From positions 148-18,549 of the forward strand of contig DBMN01000243.1 of the NCBI GenBank assembly GCA_002298965.1: DNA of 18,402 nucleotides. The letters run 5' to 3'. Under the pieces are notes generated by a model. That model did not search any database and had not been told where the DNA came from. It saw nothing but the letters and a program-made list of their open reading frames with translations. The stretch is from Rhizobiales bacterium UBA697 (GTDB lineage Bacteria; Pseudomonadota; Alphaproteobacteria; Rhizobiales; Ancalomicrobiaceae). A program made the translations under genes and the position numbers. Positions 1-7,206 of this stretch are shown one piece after another. Numbering within the stretch: the first letter of the stretch is position 1; every line of letters begins with the position of its first letter.

Positions 1-33
1 CGCGCGCCGCGGAAACTCTGTGAAATTACGGAT

Positions 34-53
34 ACGCCCGTCGGCGGGGGCGT
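34..53 (-). terminator. Possible hairpin downstream of hupV
   Basis: Perfect 6-bp inverted repeat (ACGCCC / GGGCGT, 8-base loop), 53 bases past the hupV stop in the direction of hupV transcription. It is followed on that strand by only a short T-containing stretch. It could end the hupUV transcript or be a chance GC-rich pairing. The rest of 1-106 shows no gene and no recognisable promoter. Confidence 0.25.
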
Positions 54-106
54 GAAACTGGCAATTGACCTTACGGAAAGTGGTTGTCCGCCGTCCAGAT
101 CGCCGC

Positions 107-1558
107 TCAGTGGGCGGTGCAGACCATGCAGGGGTCGAAGGAGCGCACCACGTGCTGCACCGCGACCGCCTCGGCGCCGGCATCGCCGACCGCGAGCCCC
201 TCGAGCGCGCCCTCCAGCGGACCGGCCACGCCGGCCGCGTCGCGCGGCGAGAAGTTGAAGGTGGTCGGCGCGACGATCTGCCAGCGGCCGATCCGCCCGC
301 CGCGCACCGTCGTCCAATGGGCGAGGCTGCCGCGTGCCGCTTCCACCAGACCGACACCCGAACCGTCGGTCTGGCTCTGGCCCTCGGAGCAGAAGGGCGC
401 GCCGCGGGCGATCGAGCCCACCCAGCGCTCCATCGCGAGGAGCACGCGCGCCGATTCCACCAGCCGCAGGATCACCCGCGCCGCCACACCCGTACCGCCC
501 ACCTCGCGCACCAGCGCGGCGGCGAGCGGATCGCCGTCGACCAGCTGACGCGCCAGCGCGCCGACCTCGACCGCCCTTCCGTCGAGCCGCGGCGCCCGCG
601 CCCAGGAATAGGCCCCGGCGCGCTCGAGATCCGGCGCCGTCGTCGCCCGCGCCGGCGGTCCGGCCTCGCCGGCGATCCAGGCATGGGCCGGATCCTCGGT
701 GATCGCGTCGATCGAAAACGGCCGATGGACGAGATCCGCCGTCTCCATCACCCCGGCGCGGAATTCGTGCCCCCCGTCGCGACCGACGCCGGGATAGGCA
801 CCGACGCTCATCACGAGACCCGGACCGCGGCCGAGCCGCGCGAGGTCGAGATCGCGGGCGAGCCGGAGAAACGCCGAAAAGTCGCTCGGGCCGTCGGTCA
901 TCGCCTCGAGATCGGCGAGCGTCGCCAGCCCGGCGATCGCCTCGAGCGGCCGGCCGAACAGCGGCCCTTCGGCGAAGGCCCGGACGTCGGTGAGGATGGT
1001 GCCGAGCCGCATGATCTCCCCGAGCCCCAGCGCCCGCGTCGTGCCGCCGGCGCGGAAGGCGAGGCTGTGCGGCCATTTGCCGGCGATGACGCCCATCACC
1101 TCGAGCAGCCGCGCCCGCGCCGGCAGGAACGTCGCCGACGCCGTCCCGCGGATCGCCGCGAAACGCTCGACGACCGCCGGATGCCACGGCCGGTCGACGT
1201 AGGCGGCGCGGGCGAAGTCCGGCATGAAGAAGAGGTGGAAATGGGTCAGATGGTCGGCGACGTTCTCCGCCCCGTGGGCGATCGCCGCCGCCAGCTCGCC
1301 GTTGCGCTCCGGCACGAGGCCCGAGAACGAGGCGATGGCGCGGGCCACCGCCAGCGACTGCGACACCGAGCAGATGCCGCAGATGCGCGGCGCGATCACC
1401 AGCGCGTCGTCGAGCGGACGGCCGACCAGGATCTGCTCGAAGCCGCGATAGAGCGGCACGCCGACCTCGGCACGCCGCACCACGCCCGCCTCGATGTCGA
1501 GCGCGATCTCGAGGTCGCCCTCGACGCGATTGAACGGCCCGACCAGAACCCGCGTCAC
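107..1558 (-). CDS. hupV: Regulatory (H2-sensing) [NiFe] hydrogenase large subunit HupV/HoxC
   Basis: A 483-residue protein carrying the NiFe active site of a group 2b sensor hydrogenase. With HupU it detects H2 in the cytoplasm and normally signals to a histidine kinase (HupT/HoxJ) that controls uptake hydrogenase genes. The N-terminal NiFe-binding motif RICGICSVSQ (Cys60, Cys63) has the sensor-type ending in place of the CxxH ending of energy-generating enzymes. The C-terminal motif DPCMVCTAH (Cys477, Cys480, His483) is followed directly by the stop codon. There is therefore no C-terminal extension for a maturation endopeptidase, as is known for HupV/HoxC. Start: GTG at 1558, inside a 4-base GTGA overlap with the hupU stop, so the two are translationally coupled. 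The following VGPFNRVEGDLEI matches the usual start of the family. hupT/hupR and the structural hupSL genes are not in the window; they could lie beyond the left edge. Family assignment is firm; signalling function is inferred from the family. Confidence 0.95.
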   Translation of the reverse strand: MTRVLVGPFNRVEGDLEIALDIEAGVVRRAEVGVPLYRGFEQILVGRPLDDALVIAPRICGICSVSQSLAVARAIASFSGLVPERNGELAAAIAHGAENVADHLTHFHLFFMPDFARAAYVDRPWHPAVVERFAAIRGTASATFLPARARLLEVMGVIAGKWPHSLAFRAGGTTRALGLGEIMRLGTILTDVRAFAEGPLFGRPLEAIAGLATLADLEAMTDGPSDFSAFLRLARDLDLARLGRGPGLVMSVGAYPGVGRDGGHEFRAGVMETADLVHRPFSIDAITEDPAHAWIAGEAGPPARATTAPDLERAGAYSWARAPRLDGRAVEVGALARQLVDGDPLAAALVREVGGTGVAARVILRLVESARVLLAMERWVGSIARGAPFCSEGQSQTDGSGVGLVEAARGSLAHWTTVRGGRIGRWQIVAPTTFNFSPRDAAGVAGPLEGALEGLAVGDAGAEAVAVQHVVRSFDPCMVCTAH

Positions 1559-2574
1559 GTCTCGCTCCCTTCGCCGCCCTTGCGGCCGCGTCCCGGCGGC
1601 ACCACCACCCGGTCGGCGACGGCGTTGACCCGCACCCGCTTCGGCGTCGCCGACTTCGACAACGCCGCCAGCGCCATGAACCAGGCCTTGGGCATGTCGA
1701 GCGGCAGACCGACCGGAATGCCGGCGATCTTCGGCGTGGCGAGGAAGCCGCGCGCCTCCTCGAAGCCCGGCGAGGTGCAGCCGATGCAGGCATAGCCGCC
1801 CTGGGTGCAGGAGCCTTCGCCGTTCCAGCCGCGCTGATTGCAGTCGCCGACCGCCTGCGTCGCCTTGCAGCCGAGATGTTCCATCATGCAGCCGCGGTCC
1901 GACGCCCGTTCGGCGCTCGCCTTGAACTCGTAGAACTCGTTGCGCGAACAACCGTGATGGGCGAGGTGGTCGGCGAAGAACTTCGGCCGGCCGAAGGCGT
2001 CGAGATCGCTCGCCACCAGCGCGCCGCGCGCCAGAGCCTGCAGCGTCTCGACGATCCAGCCGGGATGCGGCGCGCAGCCGGCGATCGAGACGACCGGCAG
2101 GCCGCCCCGCGCTTCGAAATCCGCCCCCAGCGCCCCACCGCGCTCGGTCCCGTCGAACTGCAGGCCGATCGCCTCCGCCGGATCGGGCGCGGCGGCGGGA
2201 ACGCCGCCGAAGGCGGCACAGGAGCCGACGGCCACGACGACCCCGGCGCGGGTCGACAGCGAGCGCACCCAGTCGGCCATGGTCCGTCCGGTGCCGGCGA
2301 GCATCTGACAGCGCCCCGAGCCGTTCGGCCCGAGCAGGACGGAACCCTCGATCACCAGCGCGTCGAGCCGCCGCTCACCGCGCTCGACGCTCTCGAGGAT
2401 GGCGCGCGCCTCCGAGCCGGTCTCGACGCTGACCGACGGGTGCCACAGGAGTTCGATCCCGGCCCGGTCGAACGCGTCGAACAGACCGCGGGCGCCGTGT
2501 TCCAGCACCGCCATGGTACAGCCGCCGCAACTGCCGGCCTGCAGCCAGAGAACCGAGAAGCGTTCGCCCGTCAT
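1555..2574 (-). CDS. hupU: Regulatory [NiFe] hydrogenase small subunit HupU/HoxB
   Basis: A 339-residue iron-sulphur small subunit that pairs with HupV. It begins with SVLWLQAGSCGGCTM (Cys16, Cys19), the proximal-cluster motif, with no Tat signal peptide in front. This is the hallmark of the soluble sensor type; membrane uptake hydrogenases have a long RRxFxK leader. Further cluster ligands are visible in GSCAAFGG, GCAPHPGW, the HHGCSR segment, and the Cys-rich stretch GEGSCTQGGYACIGCTSPGF. The C-terminus is basic. The ATG at 2574 is preceded by GGAGAG about eight bases upstream. The gene lies 26 bases after the stop of the upstream serine protease gene and overlaps hupV by 4 bases, so the three are probably co-transcribed. 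Family assignment is firm. Confidence 0.95.
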   Translation of the reverse strand: MTGERFSVLWLQAGSCGGCTMAVLEHGARGLFDAFDRAGIELLWHPSVSVETGSEARAILESVERGERRLDALVIEGSVLLGPNGSGRCQMLAGTGRTMADWVRSLSTRAGVVVAVGSCAAFGGVPAAAPDPAEAIGLQFDGTERGGALGADFEARGGLPVVSIAGCAPHPGWIVETLQALARGALVASDLDAFGRPKFFADHLAHHGCSRNEFYEFKASAERASDRGCMMEHLGCKATQAVGDCNQRGWNGEGSCTQGGYACIGCTSPGFEEARGFLATPKIAGIPVGLPLDMPKAWFMALAALSKSATPKRVRVNAVADRVVVPPGRGRKGGEGSET

Positions 2575-2600
2575 GTGGCTCTCCGGACCCGCCGTCCGCC

Positions 2601-3893
2601 TCAGCGGCTGCGGCAGATCACCAGCGCGGTGAAGTCTTTCGCGATCGCGGCGACGTCCGCCGTCGACTTGTCGCCGTCGGACGGCTCCTGCGCGTAGGGA
2701 ACCTGGTTGGCGTCGAGGAAGTAGCCGGCGACGCCCGACTTGATGGCGAAGTTGACGTTCTGCAGCACCTCGGTCGCGCCGTCGCCGCGGGCGCGCGTGT
2801 TGGCCTTGGCGACCACGACGCCGACCACCTTGCCCGACTGGTCGACCACCGCGCCGCCGGAATTGCCCGACTGCACCGGCGCCGAGATCTGCATCCGCGT
2901 CACGTCCTCGCCGGGGCCGGCCATCGCCGAGACGAGGCCGGTCGAGAGATTGCCGGTCACCGTCAGTTCGCCCGCCAGCGGATAGCCGAACAGCACGATC
3001 GGATCGCCGAGGCGGATCTGGCCGCCGGAGCGGAACTTGGCGACGGCGGAGGGCTTCAGATCCGTCTTCAGCACGGCGAGATCGTTCTGGCTCGAGCGCG
3101 CCAGGATCGAGGCCTTGGCGGCGCGCCCGTCGGGCAGCTTCAGCTCGGCCTCGTCGCAGTCCTCGACGACATGGGCGTTGGTCATCAGGTGGCCCTTGTC
3201 GGAGACGAAGAAGCCGGTGCCGGTGGAGACGCTCGCCCCCTTCTTCGGGGTCTCGGCCGGCTTCTCCTCCTTGGCCTCCCGGCGCGGCGGCGCCTCGTCG
3301 CTCGTCTTCTCCTCGTCGAAGGTCACGCGGCCCTTCTGGACGTCCTCCGAGCAGGAGATCGCCGACTGGATCGCCGCGCGGGTGCCGGCGAGATTGAAGC
3401 CGTCGAGCCGCTTGCCGTTGTAGTTCACCTGGATCGTCGACTGTCGGGCGAAGTCGATGACGAATTCGGCCTTCACGTTCTCCAGCGCCAGCCCGTAGAG
3501 CTTGCCGATCTTCACGCCGACCGCCTTGCCGTTCCAGCTCTTGGAGCCGTCGAAGATCAGCTTGAGGTCGTAGTTCGTCCCGACCTTGATCTTGTCCCAA
3601 CTCTCGTTGGCGAAGACCATGAAGGCGTTGTCGTTCTTGGTGTCGAAGCCGAGCTCGATCGAGGTGTCGGACTTGAAGGTCGCGAAGGCGAAGCAGCCCT
3701 GACGCTGGGCGTTGGCGGCGATGGTCCAGCCGCGCACCTCGTCGACCTCGCGGTCGATCGAATAGGGCGTGCCCGCCCGCGCGCCCGTCGCACCCGAAAT
3801 CGTCGCGCCGAACGTGATCGCGCCGGCGACGAACGCCATGCCCGCGATCCGGCCGACCGCCTTCGCCACCCGGTTGCTGTCCGTCGACGACAT
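2601..3893 (-). CDS. Exported trypsin-like (S1C/HtrA-type fold) serine protease with an unidentified N-terminal domain
   Basis: A 430-residue protein. Residues about 10-41 form a basic then hydrophobic signal sequence ending in GARAG, so it is probably exported to the periplasm. Residues about 45-182 form a separate domain with many aromatic and alternating hydrophobic positions, a Cys at 67 and one at 181; I do not recognise it with confidence. A charged, Pro/Glu/Lys-rich linker (about 185-218) leads to a trypsin-fold protease. Its triad is His241 (TNAHVV), Asp271 (NDLAVLK) and Ser345 (GNSGG). There is no PDZ domain after the protease, unlike DegP/DegQ. The start at 3893 has GGGAGGCAGGG just upstream; a longer frame to 4094 exists, but the signal peptide fits the internal ATG. 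It sits 26 bases upstream of hupU on the same strand, an unusual partner for a hydrogen sensor. Substrate unknown. Confidence 0.85.
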   Translation of the reverse strand: MSSTDSNRVAKAVGRIAGMAFVAGAITFGATISGATGARAGTPYSIDREVDEVRGWTIAANAQRQGCFAFATFKSDTSIELGFDTKNDNAFMVFANESWDKIKVGTNYDLKLIFDGSKSWNGKAVGVKIGKLYGLALENVKAEFVIDFARQSTIQVNYNGKRLDGFNLAGTRAAIQSAISCSEDVQKGRVTFDEEKTSDEAPPRREAKEEKPAETPKKGASVSTGTGFFVSDKGHLMTNAHVVEDCDEAELKLPDGRAAKASILARSSQNDLAVLKTDLKPSAVAKFRSGGQIRLGDPIVLFGYPLAGELTVTGNLSTGLVSAMAGPGEDVTRMQISAPVQSGNSGGAVVDQSGKVVGVVVAKANTRARGDGATEVLQNVNFAIKSGVAGYFLDANQVPYAQEPSDGDKSTADVAAIAKDFTALVICRSR

Positions 3894-3912
3894 CCCTGCC
3901 TCCCAAGCCCTT

Positions 3913-3924
3913 GCCCGATCGGGC
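3913..3924. repeat. 12-bp perfect palindrome in the protease leader
   Basis: GCCCGATCGGGC reads the same on both strands and ends 20 bases upstream of the protease start codon, next to a GGGCCCCCCGGGG stretch. It may be an operator or a structure in the 5' untranslated region; no known regulator is recognised. Confidence 0.3.
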
Positions 3925-3960
3925 CCCCCGGGGTCCACCCGACGTCGACCCATCGACCGG

Positions 3961-3989
3961 AGGCTACGCGGGGACGCGAGCGCGTTCAA
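3961..3989 (-). promoter_or_regulatory. Candidate promoter for the protease-hupUV operon
   Basis: On the minus strand, TTGAAC (3984-3989) and TAGCCT (3961-3966) are separated by 17 bases, a sigma-70-like arrangement. It would give a leader of about 60 bases before the protease ATG. The -10 match is only moderate. The gene upstream on the same strand ends at 4024, so read-through from it is also possible. Confidence 0.35.
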
Positions 3990-4023
3990 GCCGACGAAAG
4001 GCCCGCGGCCATGACGAATTCCG

Positions 4024-4848
4024 TCATCGAGCCGGTCCGCCGGACCGCGCCCGTCGCCCGCGTGCCACCGAGCCGTGCCAGTCGGCGAACCCATGGGCGC
4101 GGTGGACGATGGCGTGATCGGGTGCCTGCTCGCCGATCGGCGCCAGTTCCCAGTCCCAGTCCTCGTCGGCGGGCGGCAGCGTCACGCCTTCGAGCAGGTC
4201 GCGGCGCTCGAGCACGCGGCCTTCCGCATCGACGTCGCGCCCCTCGCTGTCGGTGAGCAGGCAGACCCGGCCGGAGAAACGCTCGAGCGCGACCAGATGG
4301 CCCTCGACGATCCGCCGCCCGAGATCGGCATGGCGGCGGCGCTTGGAGGAGTTCATCGCCGCCAGCCGCTCCAGCGGCAGCAGCGCCAGCTGGCTGAGGC
4401 AGTTGGCCGAGATCACCAGATCGACGCTCGGATCGGCGGCGAGCCGCGCCAGCGGGTCGGAGAGCCCGGTCGCCCGGTCGAGGATCAGGTCGGTCGAACC
4501 GGTGATGTCGAGATCGACGAGGCGGACGTTGCGATGCCGCCGCGCCTTCCAGCGCGCCGGCCACAGATGCACCACGTCGACGAGCAGCACCGTCTCGAAG
4601 GCGGCCGCGAGCCGATCGAGCGGCACGTCGCGCACCAGTCCCGAGCCGAGCACGATCGCCGTGCGGCGGCGCTCGCAGGCTCCGATCGCCCGATCGACCA
4701 CCGCATGGCAATGCGCCTCGTGCGGCCCCCAGGCGCGGCGGCAGCGGAAGCCGCGCGACCACAGCGACACCGCCGCCGTCAGATGGCCGGTCCGCCGGGC
4801 ATCGAGCGAGGCGGGGGTGGCGAGCCAGGTGACGACTTCGGCGAGCAT
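4024..4848 (-). CDS. Uncharacterised protein with a SAM-methyltransferase-like Rossmann core
   Basis: A 274-residue soluble protein, not assigned to a named family. The central part resembles a class I S-adenosylmethionine-dependent methyltransferase: a hydrophobic strand plus glycine loop (AIVLGSGLVRDVPL, residues 64-77), an acidic end of the second strand (LLVDVVH, Asp91), DLDITG at 112-117, and DLVISANCLSQLALL at 143-157 in the place of motif IV. The glycine motif is atypical, so binding of SAM is an inference. Residues 223-240 are acidic and Trp-rich, and the last 15 are basic. The ATG at 4848 fits the N-terminus, but its ribosome-binding region is an inverted repeat and lacks a clear purine-rich Shine-Dalgarno. 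The gene is divergent from yciB and 130 bases upstream of the protease gene. Substrate unknown. Confidence 0.7.
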   Translation of the reverse strand: MLAEVVTWLATPASLDARRTGHLTAAVSLWSRGFRCRRAWGPHEAHCHAVVDRAIGACERRRTAIVLGSGLVRDVPLDRLAAAFETVLLVDVVHLWPARWKARRHRNVRLVDLDITGSTDLILDRATGLSDPLARLAADPSVDLVISANCLSQLALLPLERLAAMNSSKRRRHADLGRRIVEGHLVALERFSGRVCLLTDSEGRDVDAEGRVLERRDLLEGVTLPPADEDWDWELAPIGEQAPDHAIVHRAHGFADWHGSVARGRRARSGGPAR

Positions 4849-4849
4849 T

Positions 4850-4876
4850 GGGGAACCCCGGGGGCGAATCGTTCGC
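4850..4876. promoter_or_regulatory. Two short inverted repeats between the methyltransferase-like gene and yciB
   Basis: GGGGAACCCC (4850-4859) lies one base from the ATG of the minus-strand gene, so it covers its ribosome-binding region. GCGAATCGTTCGC (4864-4876) follows at once. Together they could be a protein-binding site or an RNA structure that limits translation. The rest of the 138-base divergent gap holds a weak sigma-54-like match at 4878-4892 and no clear sigma-70 site. Confidence 0.3.
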
Positions 4877-4986
4877 GTGGCAGCAAGAGTGCCCCGCTCT
4901 GGCGCGCGACGAAACACGCACCATGTGATACGAGCCTCTGGGCCCACCCCGAGCACGGGAAACGGCGACACGCGACGGAAGAGACC

Positions 4987-5634
4987 ATGAGCATCACGCC
5001 CGAGACGCAGACGACCCCCGCGGCCGCCAGACCGAGCCACGACTGGCGACGCCCGGCGCTGGAGATGGGACCGCTCGGCGTGTTCTTCCTCGTCTACATG
5101 CTGACCAACCGCGACCACGGCCTGTTGCCGGCGACCGGCGCGCTGATGGTGGCGACGGCGGTGGCGCTGATCGTCGGCTGGCGGCTCTTCCGCAAGGTGG
5201 CGGTGATGCCGCTCGTCTCCGGCGCCGTCGTGCTGGTGTTCGGCACGCTGACGCTGATCTTCGCCGACGACACCTTCATCATGTTGAAGCCGACCATCGT
5301 CAACATCTTGTTCGGTGCGACGCTGCTCGGCGGCCTCTTCTTCGGCAAGTCGTTCCTGCAGGTGGCGCTCGACGCCGCCTTCGACCTCGACGCCGAGGGC
5401 TGGCGCAAGCTGACCTTCCGCTGGGGCCTGTTCTTCTTCTTCCTCGCCGGCGTCAACGAGGTGCTGCGCCATCTGGTCGGAACCGGCGCCATCGCCCAGT
5501 CGAGCTGGGTGACCTTCAAGGTCTTCGGCGTGATGCCGATCACCTTCCTCTTCGCGCTCTCCCAGGTGCCGCTGATCCAGAAGCACGGCCCCGCGCCGGC
5601 CGAGGACGAGGCCACGCCGTCGGATCGGGCCTGA
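4987..5634 (+). CDS. yciB: YciB/IspZ-family inner membrane protein (septation protein A family)
   Basis: A 215-residue integral membrane protein. After a polar N-terminus of about 28 residues it shows about five membrane segments, at roughly 29-41, 49-65, 74-94, 100-122, 148-165 and 177-195 (one or two of these may be re-entrant). The conserved family features are visible: KPTIVNILFGATLLGGLFFGK in the middle, and the following segment ending in GWRKLTFRWGLFFFFLAGVNE. Family members act in the cell envelope and have been linked to septation and membrane integrity in enterobacteria and Shigella. The biochemical role is not settled. The chosen ATG has GGAAGAG upstream and gives the usual family length; the in-frame extension to 4075 is shadow sequence. 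The stop abuts the stop of the convergent exporter gene with no base between. Confidence 0.88.
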   Translation: MSITPETQTTPAAARPSHDWRRPALEMGPLGVFFLVYMLTNRDHGLLPATGALMVATAVALIVGWRLFRKVAVMPLVSGAVVLVFGTLTLIFADDTFIMLKPTIVNILFGATLLGGLFFGKSFLQVALDAAFDLDAEGWRKLTFRWGLFFFFLAGVNEVLRHLVGTGAIAQSSWVTFKVFGVMPITFLFALSQVPLIQKHGPAPAEDEATPSDRA

Positions 5635-6288
5635 TCACCCTCTGGAAAGCACCAGCCGCGCCGCGAAGGCGCCGAAGAGCGTCGCCACCGACCAGTCGAG
5701 CGCCCGGCGCAGCCGTTCGGAGCGCGCAAAGGCTCCCGACACCCGCTCCGCCCCCAGGATCAGCATCGCGCAGCACGGCGCCCCGATGAGCCCGTAGAGC
5801 CCGCCGAGGAAGGCGATCTTGAAGGCGGCATGGGGATCGGCCGGATCGACGAACTGCGGCAGGAAGGTCACGAAGAACAGCACGATCTTCGGATTGAGCA
5901 GGTTGACCCCGACGCCGACCAGGAAGGACCGCATCGGCGTCTCCGCCTCGCCCGCGGCGCGCGGGTTGAAGGCCGAACCGTGGCGCAGCGTCGCAACCGC
6001 CAGCCAGACGAGATAGGCCGCGCCGATCCACTTCAGCACCGCGAAGGCGGTGGCCGAGGCCGCGAGCAGCGCCGAGAGGCCCAGAGCGGCGAGCACCGTG
6101 TGGGCATAGAGCCCGACCGTCGTGCCGGCGAGCACGGCGAAGCCCGCCTTGCGCCCATGGGCGAGCGTCCGCCCGAGGAACAGCGCCATGTCCGGCCCCG
6201 GCGTGAAGACCAGCAGCAGCACCGCCGCCACATAGGCCGCGACCGTGCCGCCCGAAGGCAGCCCCGCCATCCATCCGCCGTCGATCAT
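5635..6288 (-). CDS. LysE/RhtB-family amino-acid exporter
   Basis: A 217-residue inner membrane protein with about six membrane segments. The N-terminal family motif FTPGPDMALFLGRTLAHG (about residues 28-45) and the mid-protein NLLNPKIVLFFVTFLPQF (about 129-146) are typical of LysE/RhtB translocators, which export amino acids or related metabolites by proton-motive force. Start at 6288 has GAGGGCGAGCG upstream; an internal ATG six codons later (6270) is an alternative. Transcribed alone, towards yciB. The substrate cannot be read from the sequence. A second member of the same family lies at 15867-16490. Confidence 0.9.
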   Translation of the reverse strand: MIDGGWMAGLPSGGTVAAYVAAVLLLVFTPGPDMALFLGRTLAHGRKAGFAVLAGTTVGLYAHTVLAALGLSALLAASATAFAVLKWIGAAYLVWLAVATLRHGSAFNPRAAGEAETPMRSFLVGVGVNLLNPKIVLFFVTFLPQFVDPADPHAAFKIAFLGGLYGLIGAPCCAMLILGAERVSGAFARSERLRRALDWSVATLFGAFAARLVLSRG

Positions 6289-6405
6289 GCGCTCGCCCTC
6301 TCGTGATCGGGTGTCGTCGCGGCCGACTTTTGCACGCGTCGCCCGAACCGGCTAGAGCATGGGCGACCGGCAGCCCCGCTGCCGGATGCAACACGAGGAG
6401 ACGGC

Positions 6406-7206
6406 ATGGTCGACGGCATCGCAGGCATCCGGGCGCGCATCGCGACGCTCGCGACCACCCGACCCGTGCTCGCCGCGGCGCTCCTGACCGCCTTCGTCTC
6501 GCTGATCGCCGTCGCGCTGCCGTCGATCGATCTCGCCGTCGCGCGTCTCTTCTTCCATCCGGGCGTCAAGCCGACGACGACCTTTCCGCTCGAGGACGTG
6601 TCCGCCCTGCTGGCGCTGCGCCGCGCCGGCATGGGCGTGACGCGCTGGGCGGCGGTCCTCCTCGTCCTCACGGTTCTCGCCAAGATCCTCGTGCCGATGC
6701 TCGCCAAGGCGATCCCGATGCGCGGCCTCCTCTACGTGCTGACGACGCTCGCCGCCGGCCCGGGCCTCTTGATCAACGTCTTCTTCAAGGAACTGTGGAG
6801 CCGACCCCGCCCGATCGAGACGACGATCTTCGGCGGCGACTGGCGCTTCCAGCCGGCCTGGGTGCTCGGCGGCGACTGCCCGACCAACAATTGTTCCTTC
6901 CCCTCCGGCGAGGCGGCGAGCGCCGCCTGGCTGGTCGGCCTCGTCTTCGTCGTGCCGGAACGCTTCCGCCGCGCCACCCTGATCGTCACCGTCGGCTGGA
7001 CGCTGGCGATCTCGTTCAATCGGGTGATCTTCGGATCGCACTTCCTGTCGGACGTGATGATCTCGTGGTGCCTGATCGCGACCGTGCTGCTGGGGCTGCG
7101 CGAACTCGTCCTCGTCCGTCTCGATCAGGTGAAGGTCGACGCGGTCGAAGCCTTCCTCGCCCGTCTCGGCGACAGGATCATCGCCCCGTTCCGCCCGAAG
7201 GCGTGA
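6406..7206 (+). CDS. PAP2-superfamily phosphatase, membrane-bound
   Basis: A 266-residue membrane protein with about six hydrophobic segments. The three acid-phosphatase motifs are present: K128-x6-R135-P136 (KELWSRPRP), PSGE at 166-169, and R206-x5-H212-x3-D216 (NRVIFGSHFLSD). His212 would be the nucleophile. The second motif is PSGE in place of the common PSGH; PSGE/SGE-type members occur in proteobacteria. Such enzymes remove phosphate from lipid substrates such as phosphatidic acid, undecaprenyl pyrophosphate or lipid A (LpxE/LpxF-type) at the periplasmic face. Which substrate applies here is not determined. The ATG at 6406 follows GAGGAGACGGC. Its last 29 bases overlap, tail to tail, the DUF1850 gene on the other strand. 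Confidence 0.88.
   Translation: MVDGIAGIRARIATLATTRPVLAAALLTAFVSLIAVALPSIDLAVARLFFHPGVKPTTTFPLEDVSALLALRRAGMGVTRWAAVLLVLTVLAKILVPMLAKAIPMRGLLYVLTTLAAGPGLLINVFFKELWSRPRPIETTIFGGDWRFQPAWVLGGDCPTNNCSFPSGEAASAAWLVGLVFVVPERFRRATLIVTVGWTLAISFNRVIFGSHFLSDVMISWCLIATVLLGLRELVLVRLDQVKVDAVEAFLARLGDRIIAPFRPKA

Noticed and set aside
1..106. Search for HupR (TTG-N5-CAA), IHF or sigma-54 sites that might drive a hydrogenase gene to the left.
   Set aside because: No match to these consensus patterns was found in the 106 bases.
65..1795. Long plus-strand open frame opposite hupV and hupU.
   Set aside because: Arg/Ala/Pro-rich shadow of the real minus-strand genes, typical of high-GC DNA; hupUV are unmistakable.
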